Below are positions 32,693 through 40,104 of a stretch of 64,000 nt of DNA, piece after piece. Positions within the stretch are counted from its first letter, which is position 1. Each line of letters opens with the position of its first letter. The notes below the pieces were generated by a model. That model had not been told where the DNA came from, ran no database searches, and saw only the letters and a list, made by a program, of their open reading frames with translations. Source of the stretch: JBDSLU01 sp031407765. Its GTDB lineage: Bacteria; Acidobacteriota; Vicinamibacteria; Vicinamibacterales; Vicinamibacteraceae. The stretch spans positions 27,791 to 91,790 of the forward strand of contig JANOIR010000163.1 in assembly GCA_031407765.1 (NCBI GenBank), written 5' to 3'. The translations under genes and the position numbers were made by a program.

Positions 32693-35386
32693 TCAGATCT
32701 GGCGGTCGCGGGCGTGCAGGAGATTCTGCACCGCGGCGCCCAGGTCCTCGAGCGTATACGGCTTGGCGATGGTGGCGCGGATGCCGAGGGCTCGGGCGTG
32801 CTCGACTTCGGCCGGGCGCAGATACCCGGACGCCAGCGCCACCAGCATCGATGGCCGAACGCTCATCACCGTCAGCGCGACATCCATGCCGGACATGCCG
32901 GGCATGTTGTAATCGGTCACGACGAGATCGAAGGCATCGGGTTGGCGGCGGAAGGCGGCGAGCGCCTCCTCGGCGCCGGTATAGCCGATGGCGCGATAGC
33001 CGAGGCGCTCGAGGAAGCGCACCGCCAGCGTCACCAGCGCCGGCTCGTCGTCGACGCACAGGATGCGCTCGCCGTGGCCTCGCAGGGCCTCTGGCACGGG
33101 GCCCGCTTCCGGCGTCTCCTCGGCTGCCTCCACGCACACCGGGAGCAGGATCGTGAACGTCGCGCCCCGCCGCGGCTGGCTTTCGACGAGGATCGCGCCG
33201 CCGTGGCCACGGGCGATGCCATGGACCATCGACAGGCCCAGCCCGGTGCCCTTGCCAGGCTTCTTGGTGGTGAAGAACGGCTCGAAGATGCGCTCGGCCG
33301 TGCTGGCATCCATGCCGTGGCCGGTGTCGCGGACCGAGAGGCGGACGTGCGGGCCGGGCCGCAGCTCGCCGTGGGTGTCGGTGAACGCGCGATCGACGAC
33401 GAACGCGTCGAGCCGCACGTCGATCCGACCCGGGTCGCCGTCCATCGCCTGCCAGGCATTGGTCACCAGGTTGACGATCGCCTGGTGGACCTGCGAGGCG
33501 TTGGCCATGACGTCGGGCAGATCGGGCGCGATCGCGTGCACGAGATCGGTTCCGGCTGGAATGACCGAACGCAGCAGCCGGACCGCCTCGATCACCACCG
33601 GCCCGAGCTGGAGGGCCTTCTGGTCGTAGGCGTCCGGGCGGCTGAACGTGAGGATTCGCTGCACCAGCTCGGTGGCGCGCCGGACGGCGCCGCGCACCTC
33701 GCCCAGGCTTGCCTGGACCGGGTGCGTGCTCTCGAGGTCCATCGCGACCAGCTCGAGGTTGCCACCGATCGCCGCGAGGAGGTTGTTGAAGTCGTGGGCG
33801 ATACCGCCGGCGAGCGTGCCCATGGCCTCCATCTTCTGCGACTGGCGCAGCTGCGCCTCGAGACGCTGGCGGGACTCCTCGGCGCGGCGGCGCTCGGTGA
33901 TGTCGACGATCGTGCCGATCAGGCCGCTGAAGGCGCCGGCCGCGTCCTGCCGCGGCACGGCGTGGGTCGAGACCCAGCGATACTCGCCGTCGGCACGGCG
34001 GAACCGGTGATCCATCTGGAAGGGGGTCCGGGTCTCGAAGGCGGCGTCCTGTCGCGCCAGGCTCTCGGCCCGGTCGTCCGGGTGGACGAGCTCCGCCCAG
34101 CCATCCGGCCGCAGCTGGGTCGCGTCGCGCCCGGTGAACGCCGTCCAGCGCTGGTTGACGTACTCGCAGCGCCGATCGAGCCCGCAGCTCCAGACCATCA
34201 AGGGCGCGGAGTCGGCGAGCGTGCGGAAACGCTCCTCGCTTTCGCGCACCGCCGCCTCGGCGTGCTTGCGATCGGTGATGTCGACCATGACGCCGCGCAG
34301 CGTCACCGCACGTCCGTCGACGGCGTGCACGGTGACGCGATCCTGCAGCCAGACGACGCGCCCGTCGGCGGCGATCATCCGGTAGTCGAACTGGTGATCG
34401 CGGTTGGCCTGCGTGCATTCGATGCAGTACTGCACCGAGGCGTCGCGGTCGGCCTGGTGGATGTGCGCCGCCCAGAAGCCCGGGTCGTCCAACCACGCGC
34501 TGACCGGATAGCCGAGCAGGCGCTCGGCCTGGGCACTGACGAACGTGAAGGCGAAGGTCGTGGCGTCCGCCTCCCAGACGATGCCGTCGATGGTGGCGAT
34601 CAGCTCGGTGAGACCCTGGCGCGCAGTCGAGGCCGCCTCTTCCGACTGCACGCGGGCACCAATGTCTTCGACGAAGAAGACGAGACCACCGACCGTGCCG
34701 GCCAAGTCCAACCACGGCTGGACTTCCCAGCGTAGCCAAACGGTGGCCCGGTCGCGGAGCGCCACGCGCTCCCGCTCCACCCGGGTACCCTCGCCAGCGA
34801 GGCCCCGCCGGTACGCCTCACTCCAGGATTCGAGTGTGTTGGGGTAGACGTCGTAGTGGTACCGCCCGACGATATCCTCGCCAGGCCTCGTGTACTCGTC
34901 TTTCCAGCGGCGATTCACCGCGAGATACCGCAGGTCGCGATCCAGCATCGCCAGCGCCCCGGGGGCGTGGTCGAGGAAGAACTGCAGCCGCTGCTCGCTG
35001 ATCTGCACGGCCTGCTCGGCACGATGACGCTCGGTGACGTCCTCCGCGAAGGCCTGGATGGCGATGATCCGGCCCGCGTTGTCGCGGACGGCGGTGTTCG
35101 TCCAGCGATGCACCCGCTCAGCCCCGTTGGCAGCGACACTGCGATAGTCGAGGCTGATGGGAGGACCGTCTGGTGGAACACTGCCCAGGAGATCGCGGAG
35201 ACGGTCGCGATCCGCCCCCGGTACGAGGTCGAGCAGGCTCGTGCCGACCAGGGCGGCCGGGGTCCGGCCGAAGTGGTTGGCATAGGCCTCGTTGACAAAC
35301 TCGATCACGCCGGCGGGTGTGCACCGGCAAACGAGCAACGGCAGGCTCTCGACGATGCTTCGGTACTGCGCTTCACTGTCGCGCAC
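32693..35386 (-). CDS. multi-PAS hybrid histidine kinase with C-terminal receiver
   Basis: 897 residues, no membrane helix, so cytosolic. Four PAS/PAC modules can be placed at about 1-125, 125-245, 245-370 and 370-500 (for example SEAQYRSIVESLPLLVCRCT and ESEERFRTLADSAPLMVWSC). The kinase core has the phospho-acceptor GGIAHDFNNLLAAI, the N box VTNAWQAM, VRDTGHGMDASTAERIFEPFFTTK and GKGTGLGLSMVHGIARGHGG. A receiver domain closes the protein (ILCVDDEPALVTLAV, LVVTDYNMPGMSGMDVAL, IAKPYTLEDL). The start GTG at 35386 follows GGAGGA. It is divergent from the his operon; the signal is unknown. Confidence 0.93.
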   Translation of the reverse strand: MRDSEAQYRSIVESLPLLVCRCTPAGVIEFVNEAYANHFGRTPAALVGTSLLDLVPGADRDRLRDLLGSVPPDGPPISLDYRSVAANGAERVHRWTNTAVRDNAGRIIAIQAFAEDVTERHRAEQAVQISEQRLQFFLDHAPGALAMLDRDLRYLAVNRRWKDEYTRPGEDIVGRYHYDVYPNTLESWSEAYRRGLAGEGTRVERERVALRDRATVWLRWEVQPWLDLAGTVGGLVFFVEDIGARVQSEEAASTARQGLTELIATIDGIVWEADATTFAFTFVSAQAERLLGYPVSAWLDDPGFWAAHIHQADRDASVQYCIECTQANRDHQFDYRMIAADGRVVWLQDRVTVHAVDGRAVTLRGVMVDITDRKHAEAAVRESEERFRTLADSAPLMVWSCGLDRRCEYVNQRWTAFTGRDATQLRPDGWAELVHPDDRAESLARQDAAFETRTPFQMDHRFRRADGEYRWVSTHAVPRQDAAGAFSGLIGTIVDITERRRAEESRQRLEAQLRQSQKMEAMGTLAGGIAHDFNNLLAAIGGNLELVAMDLESTHPVQASLGEVRGAVRRATELVQRILTFSRPDAYDQKALQLGPVVIEAVRLLRSVIPAGTDLVHAIAPDLPDVMANASQVHQAIVNLVTNAWQAMDGDPGRIDVRLDAFVVDRAFTDTHGELRPGPHVRLSVRDTGHGMDASTAERIFEPFFTTKKPGKGTGLGLSMVHGIARGHGGAILVESQPRRGATFTILLPVCVEAAEETPEAGPVPEALRGHGERILCVDDEPALVTLAVRFLERLGYRAIGYTGAEEALAAFRRQPDAFDLVVTDYNMPGMSGMDVALTVMSVRPSMLVALASGYLRPAEVEHARALGIRATIAKPYTLEDLGAAVQNLLHARDRQI

Positions 35387-35462
35387 CCGGTCCTCCGTAG
35401 TGGCTTCGAAACGAACGCCTGAGGGGGGAAACGACGCCTGCCCGATGGGGGAAAAACAAGAA

Positions 35463-35468
35463 AGTATA
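35463..35468 (-). promoter_or_regulatory. -10 box of the hybrid kinase gene
   Basis: TATACT on the minus strand about 76 bp before the GTG start, in an AT-rich pocket, giving a leader with a ribosome site, unlike the leaderless genes. It lies back to back with the his promoter. Confidence 0.4.
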
Positions 35469-35489
35469 GGCTGGAACGGCGCCGGCCGG

Positions 35490-35518
35490 TTGACAACCTC
35501 GGGAGCGTCCGGTACCGT
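35490..35518 (+). promoter_or_regulatory. his operon promoter
   Basis: A perfect TTGACA (35490-35495), exactly 17 bp, then TACCGT (35513-35518). Transcription would start near 35525, within a few bases of the leader-peptide GTG at 35527. It is the only consensus -35 box in the window placed before a gene. Confidence 0.75.
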
Positions 35519-35526
35519 CTAGGGCA

Positions 35527-35643
35527 GTGTTTCTGTCCCTGTCCGCCCTGCGCCGCGACCACGCGCTCCACGTTGATGGACACGTCCATCATGGGGTGGG
35601 CCATGCCCATCATGGAGCCGGTCGAGGTTTGCGCGGACAGTAA
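35527..35643 (+). CDS. hisL: histidine operon leader peptide
   Basis: 38 codons from GTG 35527 to TAA 35643. Eight histidine codons fall between codons 12 and 29 (12, 15, 19, 21, 22, 26, 28, 29), with the core reading VHHGVGHAHHG. A density of 8 His in 18 residues directly before the his genes is the mark of a ribosome-stalling leader peptide. The start lies just after the promoter, so the transcript is close to leaderless. The stop is 8 nt past the antiterminator arm, so a ribosome reaching the stop would cover that arm and allow termination, while a ribosome stalled at early His codons would leave it free. Confidence 0.85.
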   Translation: MFLSLSALRRDHALHVDGHVHHGVGHAHHGAGRGLRGQ

Positions 35644-35704
35644 AGGGCACGGACACGCCTGAGACGCACGCCTCGCCGACCATCCCGGCGAGGCGTTTTT
35701 TTTT
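35623..35704 (+). promoter_or_regulatory. his attenuator (antiterminator/terminator pair)
   Basis: Antiterminator: 35623-35633 can pair with 35665-35675 (10 of 11 positions, one G-U). This uses bases 35668-35675, which are also the left arm of the terminator, so the two structures exclude each other. A weaker upstream pairing, 35556-35560 with 35620-35624 (CGACC/GGTCG), could act as the pre-emptor. Low charged His-tRNA should stall the ribosome on the His codons and favour read-through into hisI. Confidence 0.8.
35668..35704 (+). terminator. his attenuator terminator
   Basis: Perfect 11-bp stem ACGCCTCGCCG (35668-35678) / CGGCGAGGCGT (35686-35696), 7-base loop, then nine T residues (35696-35704). 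It is the strongest intrinsic terminator in the window and lies 76 bp before the hisI start. Confidence 0.92.
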
Positions 35705-35779
35705 GCCCGCGTTCCAGCGATTGTTCTTGGGCCCGTTGTGGGTCCGGCCCGACCGCCGGCGCACGGGTGACAGACGACC

Positions 35780-36202
35780 ATGACGACGATCGATTTCTCC
35801 AAATTTCACGGCCTGGTACCGGCGGTCGTGCAGGACACCGCCACCCGGGACGTCCTGATGGTGGGCTTCATGAACCAGGAGGCCTGGGACGTCACCCGGC
35901 GCACCGGCTTCGTGACCTTCTTCTCGCGCACCCGAAACACGCTCTGGACCAAGGGCGAGACGTCGGGCAACAAGCTCCAGGTCGGCAGGATCTGGATCGA
36001 CTGCGACGAGGACACCATCCTGGTCGAGGCGACCTGCCTCGGCGACGGCGTCGTCTGCCACACCGGGACGCGCACGTGCTTCCACGAGCTGTCACTGGCG
36101 GCGCCCGACGCACCGCCGGTCGACCCCGCCGGTCAGCCGCACGTGTCCGGGACGGCGTCCGGGACGGCGTCCGGGACGGCGTCCGGGACGGTGCGCTCGT
36201 GA
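35780..36202 (+). CDS. hisI: phosphoribosyl-AMP cyclohydrolase
   Basis: 140 residues. HisI opens the purine ring of PR-AMP in step 3 of histidine synthesis. VLMVGFMNQEAWDVTRRTGFVTFFSRTRNTLWTKGETSGN is the family core; metal ligands are seen in IDCDEDTILVEA (Asp triad) and in CLGDGVVCHTGTRTCFHEL (zinc cysteines). No HisE domain is fused, and hisE is not in the window. After the catalytic part, 48 bp of the 12-bp minisatellite add a tail (SGTASGTASGTASGTV). The stop overlaps the hisG start by GTGA. Confidence 0.95.
   Translation: MTTIDFSKFHGLVPAVVQDTATRDVLMVGFMNQEAWDVTRRTGFVTFFSRTRNTLWTKGETSGNKLQVGRIWIDCDEDTILVEATCLGDGVVCHTGTRTCFHELSLAAPDAPPVDPAGQPHVSGTASGTASGTASGTVRS
36145..36192. repeat. 12-bp minisatellite in the 3' end of hisI (4 units)
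   Basis: Four units of GTCCGGGACGGC in tandem, the last with one change (GGT). In frame they add Ser-Gly-Thr-Ala repeats to HisI. Each unit contains the near-palindromic 9-mer GTCCGGGAC. Confidence 0.9.
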
Positions 36203-37110
36203 GGCTGCGCTTCGGCATCCCCAAGGGCTCGCTCCAGGACGCCACCGTTGCGCTCTTCGCGCGCGCCGGCTTCAACGTCTACGTCAACTCGCGATCGTAC
36301 TTCCCGACCGTCGACGACCCCGAGATCGAGTGCATGCTGATCCGCGCCCAGGAAATGGCGCGCTACGTCGCCGACGGCGTCCTCGACGCCGGCCTCACCG
36401 GCCAGGACTGGATCGCCGAGCAGCTCGGCGCCGCCGTGCTGCCGGTCGAGAGCCTGGGCGAGAACATCCCGCCGGTGGTCAGCGTCTGCGACCTGGTCTA
36501 CGCCAAACAGAGCTTCGGCAAGGTCCGCTGGGTGCTGGCAGCGCCCGAGGATTCCCGCTTCAAGCGCCCGCAGGACTTCGAGGGCGCGACCATCGCCACC
36601 GAGCTGGTGAAGGTGACCGAGCAGTACTTCAAGCGGATGGGGATCAAAGTGCTGGTCGAGTTCTCGTGGGGCGCGACCGAGGTCAAGCCGCCGGTGCTCG
36701 CCGACGGCATCGTCGAGGCCACCGAGACCGGCTCGACGCTGCGCGCCAACCGCCTCGCCATCATCGACACGGTGATGGAATCGAATACCCAGCTGATCGC
36801 CAACCGCGACGCCTGGATCGACCCCGAAAAGCGGGAGAAGCTGGAGAACATCTCGCTGCTGCTGAAGGCGGCGATCGCGGCGCAGGGCCGGGTCGGGATC
36901 ATGCTCAACGCGCGGCGCGACGACCTCGCCCGCATCCTCGGCCTGCTGCCGGCGCTGCGGCGGCCGACCATCTCGCCCCTCGCCGAAGGCGACTGGGTGG
37001 CGCTCAACACGATCCTCGAGGAGCGCACCGTGCGCGATCTCATCCCGCGGCTCAAGGCCGCCGGCGCCGAAGGCATCGTCGAGTACCCGCTCAACAAGAT
37101 CGTGATGTAG
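36199..37110 (+). CDS. hisG: ATP phosphoribosyltransferase, long form
   Basis: 303 residues, the HisG_L form that carries its own C-terminal ACT-like regulatory domain and needs no HisZ. It joins ATP and PRPP as the first and feedback-inhibited step of histidine synthesis. RFGIPKGSLQDATVALFARAG begins the catalytic domain; DAGLTGQDWIAEQ, the PRPP-binding EATETGSTLRANRLAIIDTV and the regulatory tail ISPLAEGDWVALNTILEERTV, ending GAEGIVEYPLNKIVM, are all typical. Start GTG 36199 overlaps the hisI stop. Confidence 0.95.
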   Translation: MRLRFGIPKGSLQDATVALFARAGFNVYVNSRSYFPTVDDPEIECMLIRAQEMARYVADGVLDAGLTGQDWIAEQLGAAVLPVESLGENIPPVVSVCDLVYAKQSFGKVRWVLAAPEDSRFKRPQDFEGATIATELVKVTEQYFKRMGIKVLVEFSWGATEVKPPVLADGIVEATETGSTLRANRLAIIDTVMESNTQLIANRDAWIDPEKREKLENISLLLKAAIAAQGRVGIMLNARRDDLARILGLLPALRRPTISPLAEGDWVALNTILEERTVRDLIPRLKAAGAEGIVEYPLNKIVM

Positions 37111-37124
37111 CCGCGCGCGCCACC

Positions 37125-38408
37125 ATGCTGAAGATCATTTCCGCTTCGGATCCGCGCGCCCTGGGCCGGCTGCTGGCCGTCGATCCGGCCGACGACGCCG
37201 CCCTCGTCAAGCGCGTCGCCGCGATCGTCGCCGACGTGCGGCGGAGCGGCGATCGCGCGCTCGTTGCCTACGCGCGCCGCTTCGACAAGCTGCCGGCGTC
37301 CGGCCCGGCCGGCGCCGTCGAGATCCCGCGCGCCGAGATCGAGGCCGGGGCCCGGCGGGTGAGCCGCCCGGTGGGCGCGGCGATCAAGCGCGCCGCCCGC
37401 GTCATCGGCCGCATCGCGCGGACGCAGGTGCCGAAGGGCTCGCGCACCGCGGCGTGGGCGGGTGTCGTCGTCGAGCAGCGCGTCACGCCGTTGGCGCGGG
37501 TCGGCTGCTACGTCCCCGGCGGCCGCTATCCACTGCCGTCGTCGCTGCTGATGACCGCGATTCCCGCCCGCGTCGCCGGTGTCGGCGAGGTAATCGCCTG
37601 CTGTCCGCGGCCGGAGCCGGCGGTGCTGGCGGCGGCGCTCGAAGCCGGCGTGTCGCGGCTTTACCGCATCGGCGGCGCCCATGCCGTCGCGGCGATGGCC
37701 TACGGCACGGCGAGCGTGCCGCGCGTCGACAAGATCGTCGGTCCGGGCAACGCCTGGGTGGCCGCGGCCAAGGCGCTCGTCGCCCGCGACTGCGGCATCG
37801 ACTTCTTCGCCGGCCCGAGCGAGATCGTAATCATCTCGGACACCGGCCACGCCGAGTGGATCGCCGCCGACCTCGTGGCGCAGGCCGAGCACGATCCGGA
37901 CGCGCGCGCGGTGCTCATCACCTCCAGCAAGCGGCTCGCCAACGCCGTGCGGGCGGCCGCCACGGCACAGGCCGCCACGAACCCGACCGCCCAGGCGTCG
38001 CTGACCAGGCGCGGCGGGATCATCGTGACGCGCGGGCTGGCGCAGTCGATCGAGCTGGCTACCACGATGGCGCCGGAGCACCTGGTCGTCGATACCGCGG
38101 CGGTCGCCGCACAGATCACCACCGCCGGAGCGATCTTCGTCGGGCCGTGGTCGGCGCAGGCGGCCGGCGACTACGCCACCGGCTCGAACCACGTGCTGCC
38201 GACGAGCGGCGCGGCGCGCTTCCGCGGCGGCCTGTCGGCCGCCGACTTCGTCCGGGTATCGAGCGTGCAGACGCTGTCCCGGGCCGGACTGCACCGGCTG
38301 GCCCCGACGGCGATCGCGCTCGCCGACGCGGAGGGGCTGTCCGCGCACGCCGCCTCGATCCGGATCCGGGTGTCGTCGGACGGCGCCGGACGGCAGGGAG
38401 CACGGTGA
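37125..38408 (+). CDS. hisD: histidinol dehydrogenase
   Basis: 427 residues. HisD oxidises histidinol to histidine in two NAD-dependent steps with a bound zinc. Visible blocks are VGCYVPGGRYPLPSSLLMTA, YRIGGAHAVAAMAYGT, VDKIVGPGNAWVAAAKALV, IDFFAGPSEIVIISD, LVAQAEHDPDARAVLI and TMAPEHLVVDT, with the zinc and catalytic residues (Q/H of AQAEHD, E-H of PEHL). ATG 37125 lies 14 bp after hisG. The end overlaps the hisC start. Confidence 0.96.
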   Translation: MLKIISASDPRALGRLLAVDPADDAALVKRVAAIVADVRRSGDRALVAYARRFDKLPASGPAGAVEIPRAEIEAGARRVSRPVGAAIKRAARVIGRIARTQVPKGSRTAAWAGVVVEQRVTPLARVGCYVPGGRYPLPSSLLMTAIPARVAGVGEVIACCPRPEPAVLAAALEAGVSRLYRIGGAHAVAAMAYGTASVPRVDKIVGPGNAWVAAAKALVARDCGIDFFAGPSEIVIISDTGHAEWIAADLVAQAEHDPDARAVLITSSKRLANAVRAAATAQAATNPTAQASLTRRGGIIVTRGLAQSIELATTMAPEHLVVDTAAVAAQITTAGAIFVGPWSAQAAGDYATGSNHVLPTSGAARFRGGLSAADFVRVSSVQTLSRAGLHRLAPTAIALADAEGLSAHAASIRIRVSSDGAGRQGAR

Positions 38409-39532
38409 TGTCCAGCCAGTACCAGCGCGAGCCCGAGCTGGGGGACGGCCTCCGTCTGCACCTCAACGAGAACACCGGCGGCTGCTCGCCGAAGGTGATC
38501 GAGGCGCTGCGCGCGCTCTCGCCGATGGACGCGGCGATCTATCCCGACTACGGCCGCGTCAACGACGTCTGCGCGCGGTATCTGGGCGTCGATCCGGCGC
38601 GGCTGCTCCTGACCAACGGCCTCGACGAGGGGATCCTGGCGGCGGCGATCGCGTATCTGCAGCGGCGCGAGCTCGGCAGTTCGTCCGGGACGGCGTCCGG
38701 GACGGCGTCCGGGACAGGGACCGGAACCGTGTCCGGGACACCGTCCGGGACGAACGGAGGCGCGCCAGAGGGCCTGATCGCCGAACCCTGCTTCGGCATG
38801 TACGCCGACTGCATCGAGGCGGTCGGCGGCCGTATCGTCCGCGTCGCCCCGCCGGCCGATCTGACGTTCCCGCTCGACGCCGCGCTGGCGGCGATCACGC
38901 CGCGGACGCGGGTGATCTACCTGACCAGCCCGGGCAACCCGACCGGCCTGCTCATCCCGTCTGCTGCGGTGCACGCGCTCGCACGTGCAGTCCCGGACGG
39001 GCTCGTCTTCGTCGACGAGGCCTACGCCGACTTCACCGACGCGCACTTCCTCGACGAGCTGCGCGCGGCGACGAACGTCGTCGTCGGCCGGACCTTCGCC
39101 AAGGCCTACGGGCTCGCGGCGCTGCGCATCGGTGCGGTCGTTGGCGACGAGGCGGTGATCGCGCGGCTGCGGCGGTCGCTGCCGCCCTACAGCATCAACG
39201 TCGCCGCGGTGGTGGCGCTCGAAGCCGCCCTGGGCGACCAGGCGCACCTGGACGCCTATCGCGCGCAGGTCCGCGCCTCGAAGGCCCGCGTCTACGCGGT
39301 GTGCGATCGGCTCGGGCTCCTCTACTGGCCGAGCGAGTCCAACTTCGTGCTGGTGCGGGTCGGCGATCGCGCCACCGCGACCGTCGAGGCGCTCCGCGCG
39401 CGCCGCATCTTCGTCCGCGACCGCTCGAGTGAGCCGGGCTGCGCGGGCTGCATCCGCGTCACGGCCGGCGTCCTCGCTCACACCGAGCAGGCGCTCGCCG
39501 CCCTGGAGGACATCCTGTGCGCCGTGGCGTGA
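38408..39532 (+). CDS. hisC: histidinol-phosphate aminotransferase
   Basis: 374 residues, a fold-type I PLP enzyme. LRLHLNENTGGCSPKVIEAL is the N-terminal motif; IYLTSPGNPTGLLIP and LVFVDEAYADFTD bind PLP, and RTFAKAYGLAALRIGAVVGD carries the PLP lysine. FVLVRVGD and RVTAGVLAHTEQAL end the protein. An insertion of about 24 residues made by the minisatellite (SSGTASGTASGTGTGTVSGT and on) sits between the first helix pair and the PLP domain at about residue 93, where aminotransferases have the TNGLDEG...EP segment; it looks like a surface loop. ATG 38408 overlaps hisD; GTG 38405 is also possible. Confidence 0.95.
   Translation: MSSQYQREPELGDGLRLHLNENTGGCSPKVIEALRALSPMDAAIYPDYGRVNDVCARYLGVDPARLLLTNGLDEGILAAAIAYLQRRELGSSSGTASGTASGTGTGTVSGTPSGTNGGAPEGLIAEPCFGMYADCIEAVGGRIVRVAPPADLTFPLDAALAAITPRTRVIYLTSPGNPTGLLIPSAAVHALARAVPDGLVFVDEAYADFTDAHFLDELRAATNVVVGRTFAKAYGLAALRIGAVVGDEAVIARLRRSLPPYSINVAAVVALEAALGDQAHLDAYRAQVRASKARVYAVCDRLGLLYWPSESNFVLVRVGDRATATVEALRARRIFVRDRSSEPGCAGCIRVTAGVLAHTEQALAALEDILCAVA
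38683..38754. repeat. 12-bp minisatellite inside hisC (6 units)
   Basis: Six 12-bp units: two GTCCGGGACGGC, then GTCCGGGACAGG, a diverged GACCGGAACCGT, GTCCGGGACACC and GTCCGGGACGAA. Being 72 bp long it keeps the frame, and inserts 24 Ser/Gly/Thr residues in HisC. Confidence 0.9.
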
Positions 39533-40104
39533 TCGACCGTCGAACGACCGAAACCCAGATCCAGCTCGCCATCGGTCTCGAGGGCCGCGGACGCTACGAG
39601 GTGCGCACGGGAATCCGCTTCCTCGATCACATGCTCGAGCTGTTCGCGCGGCACGGCGCCTTCGATCTGAAGATCGCCGCCACCGGTGACCTCGACGTCG
39701 ATCAGCACCACACCGTCGAAGACCTGGGCATCGCGCTCGGCGAGGCCGTCACGCAGGCGCTCGGCGACCGACGCGGCATCAACCGCGCCGGCTACTTCAT
39801 CATGCCGATGGACGAGACGCTCGCCGTCGCCGCGATCGATCTCGGCGGCCGGCCGCACGTCGCGGTCGACCTGAAGCTGAAGGTGAAGCAGGTCGGCGAC
39901 CTGCAGGCCGAGCTCGTCCACGACTTCTTCGAGGGCTTCTCGATCGGCGCCCGCGCCAACGTCCACGTCAAGGTGCTCTACGGGCGCTCCAGCCACCATC
40001 ACATCGAAGCGGTGTTCAAGGCGTTCGCGCGGGCGCTGCGCGTCGCCTGTTCGAAAGACAAGCAGTTGAAGACGATGCTGCCGAGCACGAAGGGGTTGAT
40101 GTAG
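39517..40104 (+). CDS. hisB: imidazoleglycerol-phosphate dehydratase
   Basis: 195 residues, monofunctional HisB. It dehydrates IGP with two manganese ions. The metal-binding duplicated motifs are FLDHMLELFARHGAFDL, DLDVDQHHTVEDLGIALGEA and, in the second half, HDFFEGFS and GRSSHHHIEAVFKAFARAL. GTG 39517 overlaps the hisC end by 16 bp and has GGAGGA 6 bp upstream; GTG 39529 is an alternative. No phosphatase domain is fused, so a separate histidinol phosphatase must be encoded elsewhere. Confidence 0.95.
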   Translation: MRRGVIDRRTTETQIQLAIGLEGRGRYEVRTGIRFLDHMLELFARHGAFDLKIAATGDLDVDQHHTVEDLGIALGEAVTQALGDRRGINRAGYFIMPMDETLAVAAIDLGGRPHVAVDLKLKVKQVGDLQAELVHDFFEGFSIGARANVHVKVLYGRSSHHHIEAVFKAFARALRVACSKDKQLKTMLPSTKGLM

